This document shows positions 1-5,227 of a stretch of 6,879 nucleotides of DNA, in pieces (position 1 is the stretch's first letter; every line of letters starts with the position of its first letter). Source of the DNA: Microcaldota archaeon (GTDB lineage Archaea > Micrarchaeota > Micrarchaeia > Norongarragalinales > UBA8480); contig JAUYPK010000002.1 of the NCBI GenBank assembly GCA_030697615.1, positions 1 through 6,879 on the forward strand. Reading direction: 5' to 3'. Below the pieces are notes generated by a model. It was not told the origin of the DNA, ran no database searches, and saw only the letters and a program-made list of their open reading frames with translations. The position numbers and the translations under genes were made by a program.

Positions 1-282
1 TTGCCACTCCTTGCAATTATAGTGGCGGCTACTCTTGGTCCATTTGCAGAAGAGGTTTTTTTCCGGGGCTTTTTACAGAAGTACTTAGGCGTTTTTATAA
101 CTGCAGTTATTTTTGCAGTTCTACACTATGGGTTTGGTTCAGTAACCGAAATAATTGGTGCATTTACAGCTGGGTTAATTTTAGGTTACTGGGTTAAGTA
201 TCGCAATACAAACTTGTGGCCTGCTATAATTGCGCATGCACTTTACAATTTGTTAAGCATCTTATTAGTGGTGGTTAAATGA
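1..282 (+). CDS. CPBP-family (CAAX protease-like) intramembrane metalloprotease, C-terminal part, 5' truncated by window
   Basis: Only the last 93 or so residues are present and the frame is open to the left edge, so the first TTG need not be the start. The fragment has the three signatures of the CPBP/Abi family of membrane-embedded metalloproteases. These are the di-glutamate EEVFFRGFLQ (E17, E18, R22), a helix ending in a histidine (FAVLH, H42), and a C-terminal IIAHALYN helix (H79, N83). Hydrophobic stretches alternate with short loops, as expected for several membrane spans. In characterised relatives (Rce1 and bacterial Abi proteins) the glutamates and histidines activate a catalytic water and the substrates are membrane-anchored proteins. 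The substrate here cannot be told. The gene is followed by a hairpin-like repeat and a T-rich tract, so it is probably transcribed separately from kae1. The family call is firm; the function is generic. Confidence 0.88.
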   Translation: MPLLAIIVAATLGPFAEEVFFRGFLQKYLGVFITAVIFAVLHYGFGSVTEIIGAFTAGLILGYWVKYRNTNLWPAIIAHALYNLLSILLVVVK

Positions 283-289
283 AAATTAG

Positions 290-320
290 CTTAAACTGCG
301 GTTTAAGGCTTTTCATTTTT
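290..320 (+). terminator. Inverted repeat followed by T-rich tract (terminator-like, or operator of kae1)
   Basis: A perfect 7-bp inverted repeat, CTTAAAC-TGCG-GTTTAAG (290-307), is followed within two bases by TTTTCATTTTT (310-320). It starts 7 nt after the CPBP stop codon. The layout resembles a termination signal, and archaeal termination mainly needs the T-rich tract. The stem is AT-rich and weak. The repeat also lies where a kae1 promoter would be expected, so it could equally be a regulator-binding site. I cannot decide between these from sequence. Confidence 0.4.
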
Positions 321-327
321 AATGTTT

Positions 328-331
328 GGAG
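328..331 (+). promoter_or_regulatory. Shine-Dalgarno-like GGAG that fixes the kae1 start
   Basis: GGAG (within GGAGTGGG) lies 9 nt before ATG 341. An in-frame TTG at 326 would start on top of this site and add MEWVK ahead of the conserved MKILGIE. The ATG is therefore the better start. Confidence 0.6.
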
Positions 332-340
332 TGGGTTAAA

Positions 341-1378
341 ATGAAAATCCTCGGGATTGAAAGCACTGCGCATACTTTTTCCATTGCAATAGCAGAAAAG
401 AAAAATAGAGAAAAAGGAAAAAAAGGGGAAAAAGAAGAAAAAATTAAAATCCTTTCAAATGTCAGCGATAAATATCCGTCAACGTTGGAAGGTTATATTC
501 CTCGAAAACTAGCAGATCACCACGCGGAGGTTTTTTCAAAGCTACTTAAAGAGGCAATTTCAAAAGCAAATATTTCTTTGAGTGAAATTGACGCAGTTGC
601 GTATTCTCAAGGAAGTGGCATTGGGCATTGTTTACACGTTGGCTTCGTCGCTGCCAAGGCGCTTTCTTCAATGTTAGATGTTCCGCTTGTGCCGGTTAAC
701 CACAGCGTTGGCCACATTGAAATTGGCAAGGAGTTGTACTGCAAAACTAATGATCCACTTGTTGTTTACGTTTCTGGCGGCAACACTCAGATAATGACAC
801 TAGATAAAACCGCTAAGCGTTACCATGTTTATGGCGAGACTATTGACATTGGTATTGGCAACTTCGTAGACGTGCTTGGGCGAACGCTGAAATTAACTCC
901 GCCAGATGCAGTTGGAGTTGTACGTGCAGCTGAAAAAGGAAAGCAGTTCATTGACTTGCCTTACACTGTGCGAGGCATGAACTTAGCTTTTTCCGGCTTG
1001 CAAACTTACATTGAAAAGAAAGTACTTCCAGAAGTGGCAAATGGAAAGTACAACGTGGACGACGTGGCGTTTTCAGCTCAGGAAACCGCCTTTGCAATGC
1101 TTTGTGAAACAGTTGAACGCGCCTTGTGCCACACTAACAAAAAAGAAGTGCTTTTATGCGGCGGTAATGCTCGCAATCAACGTTTACAGGAAATGCTGAA
1201 ATCCATGGCAGATGAGCATAAAGTGAATTTTGCAGTTACTTCGTTTGAACATTCAGGCGACCAAGCTGCAATGATTGCGCTCACTGGGATAAAGATGCTT
1301 GAAGCAAAGTGTCCAGATTTGAAAAGCACCATTCCGCGCCAACGCTTCCGAACAGACGCAAGTTGTATCTGCTGGTGA
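341..1378 (+). CDS. kae1: Kae1, KEOPS complex tRNA N6-threonylcarbamoyladenosine transferase subunit (divergent)
   Basis: Kae1 (TsaD/Qri7 family, ASKHA fold) transfers threonylcarbamoyl from TC-AMP to A37 of ANN-decoding tRNAs. This 345-residue protein has the family signature from GIESTAHTF (5-13), VNHSVGHIEIG with metal ligands H121 and H125, YVSGGNTQ (143-150), DIGIGN (169-174), GMNLAFSGL (212-220), FSAQETAFA (244-252), and metal ligand D307. Several normally invariant positions differ. The pocket segment PGGPxxE reads PDAVGVV (188-194), SQGPGLGP reads SQGSGIGH (89-96), GGVAANNRL reads GGNARNQRL (274-282), and RDNGAMIA reads GDQAAMIA (306-313). Aligned to Pyrococcus abyssi Kae1, G172 becomes A190 and E176 becomes V194, while D159 is kept as D177. 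A Lys/Glu-rich insertion at about 20-34 explains the extra length over the usual 325 or so. The start is ATG 341, preceded by GGAG. The yrdC gene follows after 9 nt. The family is certain; full catalytic competence is not. Confidence 0.95.
   Translation: MKILGIESTAHTFSIAIAEKKNREKGKKGEKEEKIKILSNVSDKYPSTLEGYIPRKLADHHAEVFSKLLKEAISKANISLSEIDAVAYSQGSGIGHCLHVGFVAAKALSSMLDVPLVPVNHSVGHIEIGKELYCKTNDPLVVYVSGGNTQIMTLDKTAKRYHVYGETIDIGIGNFVDVLGRTLKLTPPDAVGVVRAAEKGKQFIDLPYTVRGMNLAFSGLQTYIEKKVLPEVANGKYNVDDVAFSAQETAFAMLCETVERALCHTNKKEVLLCGGNARNQRLQEMLKSMADEHKVNFAVTSFEHSGDQAAMIALTGIKMLEAKCPDLKSTIPRQRFRTDASCICW
1374..1378 (+). promoter_or_regulatory. Ribosome binding site GGTGA of the first yrdC gene, inside the kae1 stop
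   Basis: GGTGA, a strong archaeal Shine-Dalgarno match, overlaps the kae1 TGA and lies 9 nt before ATG 1388. This supports that start and translational coupling of the two genes. Confidence 0.65.
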
Positions 1379-1387
1379 AAAAAGAAA

Positions 1388-1993
1388 ATGAAAAATAAGA
1401 CAAGAATATTGAAATTATCAAACAAAGCTGCTGTAGATGTAGCTGTCGCTATTCTCCGCAGCGGCGGCGTAGTTATCCTGCCAACCGAAAGTTCTTATGG
1501 GATCGCTGTTGACGCCACCAATGCAGTGGCCGTTGCAAAGGTTTACCTCTTGAAAAAACGCAGCGGCGGCAAGTCCATGCCGGTAATTGTGTCAAGCGTG
1601 GCAATGGCGAAGAAGTTCTTTAACTTGAACAAAACCGCCTTGAAGTTTTGCAAGTTTTTCCCCGCCCCGCTAACTTTAGTAGTGAAGCAAAAGCGCGGCA
1701 AATTAGCGCGCAATATTTCCAGCGACGGAACAGCTGCATTCCGCGTTCCGAAGAGTAAATTTTGCCGCGACGTTTCGCAGCGGTTAGGTCGGCCAATCAC
1801 TTCAACCAGCGCAAACATCTCCGGAAAACAACCTGTGTTTTCAGCTGTTCAAGTGAAGCGGCTATTTGGTGGAAAAGTTGAATTGATTGTTGACGCGGGG
1901 AATTTAAAAAAGCGGAAGCCGTCAACCATTGTAAGCTGCACTGGCGAGAAGCCAGTTGTATTGAGAAAAGGTGAATTCATTTTTAATGCATGA
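1388..1993 (+). CDS. YrdC-domain L-threonylcarbamoyladenylate synthase (TsaC/Sua5), canonical copy
   Basis: This protein should make threonylcarbamoyl-AMP from threonine, bicarbonate and ATP, the first step of t6A synthesis and the donor for Kae1. Its 201 residues cover one YrdC domain without the C-terminal Sua5 domain, so it is TsaC-like in size. Visible signatures are GGVVILPTESSYGIAVDA (26-43), the basic motif KKR (K56, R58) with K62, S63 and P65, MPVIVSS (64-70), FPAPLTLVV (91-99), the R119 strand AAFRVP, and the diagnostic PITSTSANISG (136-146). The C-terminal PSTIV (178-182) is also typical. It starts 9 nt after kae1 with GGTGA overlapping the kae1 stop, and its own end overlaps the next gene by 8 nt, so the three are probably one transcript. 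Active-site residues look complete, making this the likely working synthase. The stretch appears somewhat richer in GC than its neighbours by eye. Confidence 0.93.
   Translation: MKNKTRILKLSNKAAVDVAVAILRSGGVVILPTESSYGIAVDATNAVAVAKVYLLKKRSGGKSMPVIVSSVAMAKKFFNLNKTALKFCKFFPAPLTLVVKQKRGKLARNISSDGTAAFRVPKSKFCRDVSQRLGRPITSTSANISGKQPVFSAVQVKRLFGGKVELIVDAGNLKKRKPSTIVSCTGEKPVVLRKGEFIFNA
1970..1974 (+). promoter_or_regulatory. Ribosome binding site GGTGA for the unrecognised gene at 1986
   Basis: GGTGA sits inside the end of the yrdC gene, 11 nt before ATG 1986. An alternative GTG start at 1971 lies within this motif, so the ATG is preferred. The spacing is slightly long. Confidence 0.5.
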
Positions 1994-2882
1994 AATTCAA
2001 AAGCGTGAAACTCCTCCAACTCTAGCCAGGCCTTTTTTTCCAAATAAGTTTAAGCGCCCTGGAAAAGACTGGCTCAACCAAAATGATAGGCCAACGCTAG
2101 CGGGTAAGGTTATACCGGTTATTTATGCTGGCATTGTGATGAGAAAGAATCCAATCCGCGTAAATAAAGATGAATTGCTAAAACAGTGCAAGAAAGCTAA
2201 GGAAGATTTCAAGCGATACATCGCGCAAGTTAATTCGAAAAGAACCTCTAAATTTTCATATTCAAGACGGCTTGGAGATGCGGTTGGGTTTCACCACGAT
2301 AATAGGAAAAATCCCAGCCATGACCATTTGCTATTTTTCCACCACCCACGTGCAGAAGTATTTGTTCCCGCAAAGGCATATGTTACCCTTTTAACAAGTG
2401 AAGCGGATCATAGCCATAAGCATTTTGTTGATTTGTGCCAAGCACTTTACGATGCAGGGGTTCATTTTGTTGCAAAGGGAACTACTCCTAAAGGCACATT
2501 GGAACGCACAGACAACTTGATTTTCTATATAGATAGACCCCACAGGGCTAAAGCAGCTGAAGTGATCACTCATTTTCTCACTATTAACAAAATTGCAGAA
2601 GGAAAAGTTCCAGGTTCAATTGCTTCGCATGTTTCGGGTTTGTCGTGGGCAAGAGAACCAACCCGCGAAGAAGGGAAATTATGGCAAAAAATAACGGGGT
2701 CCTCTATTGAGTGGAATAATATCGGGTGGAACGGTGTACAAGCTGCTCTGTTAATTCCAGCTTTTTTTGAAGCAAATGCAGCTGCACATAGGCGAACAGG
2801 AAACTTCAAAATGGCCAAGGTTTTCAATGACGAAGCTGCTAGAGTGCGTAGATTAATAGAAGAAAGCGGCGTCGTTCGCTAG
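1986..2882 (+). CDS. Unrecognised histidine-rich protein in the t6A cluster, possibly HopA1-like
   Basis: I do not recognise this 298-residue protein with confidence. It has no signal peptide or membrane segment and is probably cytoplasmic. The first 100 or so residues are basic (RPFFPNKFKRPG at 15-26; an amphipathic Lys-rich helix around 61-80). Residues 103-146 hold nine histidines (FHHDN, SHDHLLFFHH, DHSHKH), which could suggest metal or nucleic-acid binding. The C-terminal half (130-260) reads like an alpha/beta domain. It includes KAYVTLL, a helix, AGVHFVAKGTTP, RTDNLIFYIDRP (174-185) and GLSWAREP (218-225). That order loosely recalls HopA1-family proteins, where a strand with R-x-D-x-x-x-x-Y follows an AG-x-x-F-x-x-K strand. 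This is recollection of a pattern, not a search result. The start overlaps the yrdC stop by 8 nt, arguing for co-expression with the t6A genes. A T-rich tract follows. Coding status is well supported; function is unknown. Confidence 0.8.
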   Translation: MHEIQKRETPPTLARPFFPNKFKRPGKDWLNQNDRPTLAGKVIPVIYAGIVMRKNPIRVNKDELLKQCKKAKEDFKRYIAQVNSKRTSKFSYSRRLGDAVGFHHDNRKNPSHDHLLFFHHPRAEVFVPAKAYVTLLTSEADHSHKHFVDLCQALYDAGVHFVAKGTTPKGTLERTDNLIFYIDRPHRAKAAEVITHFLTINKIAEGKVPGSIASHVSGLSWAREPTREEGKLWQKITGSSIEWNNIGWNGVQAALLIPAFFEANAAAHRRTGNFKMAKVFNDEAARVRRLIEESGVVR

Positions 2883-2902
2883 ATTCTCCTCTAATACTAA
2901 GC

Positions 2903-2918
2903 TTTTTATTCTCTTTTT
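2903..2918 (+). terminator. T-rich tract after the unrecognised gene (candidate archaeal terminator)
   Basis: TTTTTATTCTCTTTTT begins 20 nt after the stop at 2882, at the head of the largest spacer in the window. Two T5 runs without a strong hairpin fit archaeal oligo-T termination. It may end the kae1-yrdC-unknown transcript. Confidence 0.4.
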
Positions 2919-2985
2919 CGCCATGTTTAGTTAAGCGTGTTGGGGGCGTAGGCGAGGCAATCAAGTGATTTTTAGCTCGTAGAAG

Positions 2986-2995
2986 TATCGCGATA
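2986..2995. promoter_or_regulatory. Perfect 10-bp palindrome TATCGCGATA, candidate operator/promoter element
   Basis: TATCGCGATA is its own reverse complement and is directly followed by AAAAAA, giving a TATA-like GATAAAAA about 38 nt before ATG 3034. A dimeric regulator site overlapping the promoter of the second yrdC gene is plausible. The rest of the 151-nt spacer (2883-3033) shows no open reading frame, tRNA or clear RNA structure to me. Confidence 0.3.
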
Positions 2996-3017
2996 AAAAA
3001 CGCAGTAAAAAAGGTGT

Positions 3018-3023
3018 AGGGTG
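3018..3023 (+). promoter_or_regulatory. Ribosome binding site-like AGGGTG of the second yrdC gene
   Basis: AGGGTG, close to AGGTGA, lies 10 nt before ATG 3034. It supports that start and implies a leadered mRNA. Confidence 0.45.
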
Positions 3024-3033
3024 TGTTTGAAAA

Positions 3034-3681
3034 ATGAAGACTAAATTATACCAGTTTATTTTAAAAGAGCGTGAAAAAACTGCAAAGGTTTTAGAGCAAG
3101 TTGCCGGCGTTTTACAAAACGGTGGTGTAGTCGCAATTCCAACTGAAACTTGCTACTCACTTGCAATTGACTCTACTAACGTAGATGCGCTGGAAAAGCT
3201 CCTTGCGCTTGGAGTTGTTCCTGGTTTAACTAACCCAGTTATTGTAAGTGACTTACGCATGGCAAGAGAATACATGGCTGTAAACGAATCAGCTGAAAAG
3301 ATTTGCCATTCGTTCATGCCAGGGCCGGTCACTTTAGTAGTTGACGTTTCTAGCGACTCTAAATTTGCACCTAAATTATTTCCCCAAGGCGCTTCTTTTC
3401 GCATTTCGTCAAACGTTTTCACACGCGCACTTGCCAGCGAATTAGGCAAGCCAATAACCGTTGCCATTCTTCCAAATACCCCCGTGTACAAGCTAAAAGA
3501 ATTACAGGCGATGTTTGACACTAAACTTGACGCAATTGTAAGCTCTGGAGACTTGCCATCAGTCATGCCGTCTACTGTGGTTGACATGCGTAAAGAAACT
3601 CCGTTGCTCGTAAGGCAAGGGCCAGTTCCATTCGAAGAAATAACCCGCGTAGTCGCAGTTATACCTGCGCCTGTAGGTTAA
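3034..3681 (+). CDS. Second YrdC/TsaC-like protein with degenerate active site (probable pseudoenzyme)
   Basis: These 215 residues are homologous along their whole length to the upstream YrdC protein. Shared blocks are GGVVAIPTETCYSLAIDSTN (30-49), NPVIVSD (67-73), FMPGPVTLVV (94-103), SFRISSN (121-127), LGKPIT (137-142) and PSTVVDM (179-185). Key positions have changed. PTExxYG becomes PTETCYS, and the K-x-R pair that binds the substrates becomes L59 and V61 (LALGVVPGL). K62 and S63 of the first copy become L65 and T66, and the signature TSTSAN becomes TVAILP (142-147). Only R123, equivalent to R119, is clearly kept. The coding frame is intact and hydrophobic core motifs are conserved, so this is not decay to a pseudogene. 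I infer that it has lost threonylcarbamoyl-AMP synthesis and may bind a ligand, tRNA or a KEOPS partner. It lies 31 nt before bud32. Confidence 0.88.
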   Translation: MKTKLYQFILKEREKTAKVLEQVAGVLQNGGVVAIPTETCYSLAIDSTNVDALEKLLALGVVPGLTNPVIVSDLRMAREYMAVNESAEKICHSFMPGPVTLVVDVSSDSKFAPKLFPQGASFRISSNVFTRALASELGKPITVAILPNTPVYKLKELQAMFDTKLDAIVSSGDLPSVMPSTVVDMRKETPLLVRQGPVPFEEITRVVAVIPAPVG

Positions 3682-3684
3682 AAC

Positions 3685-3699
3685 AAAAAGAGGCTTTTT
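3685..3699 (+). repeat. Short inverted repeat AAAAAG-AGG-CTTTTT before bud32
   Basis: A perfect 6-bp inverted repeat with a 3-nt loop starts 3 nt after the preceding stop codon. It could be a weak terminator or attenuator, or lie in the 5' leader of bud32. An AGGG at 3700-3703, 9 nt before ATG 3713, is a weak ribosome binding site directly behind it. Confidence 0.3.
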
Positions 3700-3712
3700 A
3701 GGGTTTTCAAAA

Positions 3713-4312
3713 ATGCACGGCGCAGAAGCAATTGTTATAAATTGTAATTTCCTTTCAACTCCAGCAGTTGCCAAGCAAAGGCTACCAAAAGCTTACCGCG
3801 TCGAACCACTTGACTCAAAACTACGCAAAGAACGCACTAAACTAGAAGCAAAAATAATGCACCGCGCTAAATCCACCGGAACGCTATGTCCACTTGTTTT
3901 AAACGTCGACCTTGACAAATGCGAATTAATACAAACCAGACTAGACGGCGAAAAACTCGTTAGCTATCTAGAGAAAAACTCTAATGATGCTGATGCAGCT
4001 GTTCTTCAAAACGCAGGTGTTCAACTCGCTAAACTACATTTAGCTGGAATTAGCCACGGCGATTCAACAACTTCTAACTTCATGGTAATGGGTGGCGGTG
4101 CAGTTGCTGTTTTTGACTTTGGCTTGTCGCAATTTGATGCTTCGCTTGAAGAGCAAGCAATTGACTTGCTGTTATTTTCCAAGAGTGTTTCGCAACAACA
4201 GTTTAAGCATTTCACTAAAGGATACGGGAAAGAACGTGGGAAAAAAGAGACGCAAAAGCTATTAACCCAAGTTGCAGAAATACAATCCAGAGCTAGATAT
4301 GTTGAACGTTGA
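3713..4312 (+). CDS. bud32: Bud32, KEOPS complex atypical protein kinase/ATPase
   Basis: Bud32 (PRPK/piD261 family) is the small kinase-fold subunit of KEOPS that binds Kae1 and whose ATPase activity is needed for t6A formation. The protein has 199 residues, close to the family's usual 200-220. It begins with GAEA (3-6), the remnant of the nucleotide loop. The ATP-anchoring lysine is probably K21 in VAKQRLPKAYR (19-29). The conserved segment LDSKLRKERTKLEAKIM (33-49) supplies the helix glutamate, probably E45. The catalytic loop is ISHGDSTTSNF (113-123), with D117 and N122. The metal-binding DFG is VFDFGLS (133-139), and the C-terminal tail is SRARYVER (192-199). The loop has Ser where most Bud32 proteins have Leu (HGDLTTSN). 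kae1 and bud32 are separate genes here, unlike the fused form in some methanogens. The last 14 nt overlap the EamA gene, and the conserved tail argues this overlap is real. Confidence 0.95.
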   Translation: MHGAEAIVINCNFLSTPAVAKQRLPKAYRVEPLDSKLRKERTKLEAKIMHRAKSTGTLCPLVLNVDLDKCELIQTRLDGEKLVSYLEKNSNDADAAVLQNAGVQLAKLHLAGISHGDSTTSNFMVMGGGAVAVFDFGLSQFDASLEEQAIDLLLFSKSVSQQQFKHFTKGYGKERGKKETQKLLTQVAEIQSRARYVER

Positions 4313-5225
4313 ATTGTTACAAATACTCAATAGCCTTACTGCGTTAGGTTCCCAGCAGTGGTTTCTCTTTGCCTTGGCAAGTGCAGTTATAACCGCCATA
4401 ATTGCAGTGATGGAAAAACGCCTCTTGCAACATGAGCATACGTTGACATTTTCAGCTGGCCATGCGTTGCTTGCGTTTTTGTTATCATTGCCGCTTTTAT
4501 TTTTCGCCGACTTTTCCAAAGTGACGCCGTTTATTTTAGTTATGATGTATTTTGGGATGTTTGCAGCAGCTGGCGCGTTTTGGCTTACAGCTAGAGGGGT
4601 AAAGCATTTGGAAATGTCAATTTCAAGCCCGTTGACAGTTGTTAACCTTGCGTTTATTCCGTTCCTCGCGTTTTTCTTCCTTGGAGAACGGCTTTCATTG
4701 CAACAAGGTGCAGGCATTTTCCTCATTTTTATCGGCGTAGTTGCACTGGAGTTCTTCCAACATAACTCTAAACTCTTCCGCTTTTCCGACCTACTTCGGG
4801 ACAAGTACCTAGTGCTTACGATTATTGGCGGTTTGCTTTACGCAGTTACTGCAATTGTTGATAAAGTCAGCCTTTCAACCCTTGACCCTTTTACTTATTT
4901 GGTAATTGCGCATTTCTTTATTGCTATAAACAGCTTGTTGATAATGGCTTTTCTTGACCACGAGTTTAAAAAAGATCTAAGGCAGTTGTTCTCACAAGAT
5001 GCCAAAACTGTGTTTGTGGTTTCGCTGCTTTCTATTGTGCAGCGGCTTTCGCTCGCGTTTGCAATTCAAGGCGCTTTTGTAAGCTTGGCAGTTGCGGTGA
5101 AGAAGCTCAGTTCGCTTTTTGCAACGATTATGGCCGGCAGGTTGTTTCATGAGCGGCACATTGTGCAAAAGACGCTAGTTTCCCTAATTATGATCGCAGG
5201 CGCAGCGCTGCTAGTTTTGTCGTAG
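4299..5225 (+). CDS. EamA/DMT-superfamily transporter, ten membrane helices
   Basis: This 308-residue protein has about ten hydrophobic segments, near residues 21-38, 52-70, 76-96, 106-127, 134-152, 170-188, 196-219, 237-256, 258-281 and 288-307. They form two five-helix halves, the layout of the drug/metabolite transporter superfamily. Helix 4 has the usual SPLTVVNLAFIPFLAFFFLGE pattern, ending in a Gly-Glu turn (129-130), and the second half repeats it less clearly, ending in LFHER. DMT proteins export or import small molecules such as amino acids, nucleosides or drugs; the substrate here is unknown. ATG 4299 is chosen because it gives a short N-terminus before helix 1; an in-frame TTG at 4272 would lengthen the overlap. 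There is no clear ribosome binding site, and the 14-nt overlap with bud32 suggests coupled translation. The gene ends 2 nt from the stop of a convergent acetyltransferase gene. Confidence 0.88.
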   Translation: MLNVELLQILNSLTALGSQQWFLFALASAVITAIIAVMEKRLLQHEHTLTFSAGHALLAFLLSLPLLFFADFSKVTPFILVMMYFGMFAAAGAFWLTARGVKHLEMSISSPLTVVNLAFIPFLAFFFLGERLSLQQGAGIFLIFIGVVALEFFQHNSKLFRFSDLLRDKYLVLTIIGGLLYAVTAIVDKVSLSTLDPFTYLVIAHFFIAINSLLIMAFLDHEFKKDLRQLFSQDAKTVFVVSLLSIVQRLSLAFAIQGAFVSLAVAVKKLSSLFATIMAGRLFHERHIVQKTLVSLIMIAGAALLVLS

Positions 5226-5227
5226 TT

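Noticed and set aside
100..125. Repeated GCAGTT hexamers here and elsewhere in the window
   Set aside because: They mostly encode Ala-Val in frame and show no regular spacing, so codon preference explains them better than a DNA repeat family.
1986..2882. The unrecognised gene as the missing KEOPS subunit Cgi121 or Pcc1
   Set aside because: Both are much smaller proteins, and I see none of their sequence pattern in this 298-residue, histidine-rich protein.
2883..3033. A tRNA, C/D-box RNA or small protein gene in the spacer
   Set aside because: I found no cloverleaf, no paired C and D boxes, and no open frame with a start and ribosome binding site.
3153..3587. A 144-codon open frame on the minus strand opposite the second yrdC gene
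   Set aside because: The plus strand holds an unmistakable YrdC homologue here. The antisense translation shows no recognisable motif or start signal.
3034..3681. The second yrdC copy as a decaying pseudogene
   Set aside because: It has no stop or frameshift, has a plausible ribosome binding site, and keeps core structural motifs. Loss is concentrated at catalytic positions.
4262..4804. A 180-codon open frame on the minus strand opposite the EamA gene
   Set aside because: It lies antisense to a clearly coding membrane protein. Its translation is rich in Ser, Lys, Asn and Cys with no family motif, as expected from reverse reading of hydrophobic codons.
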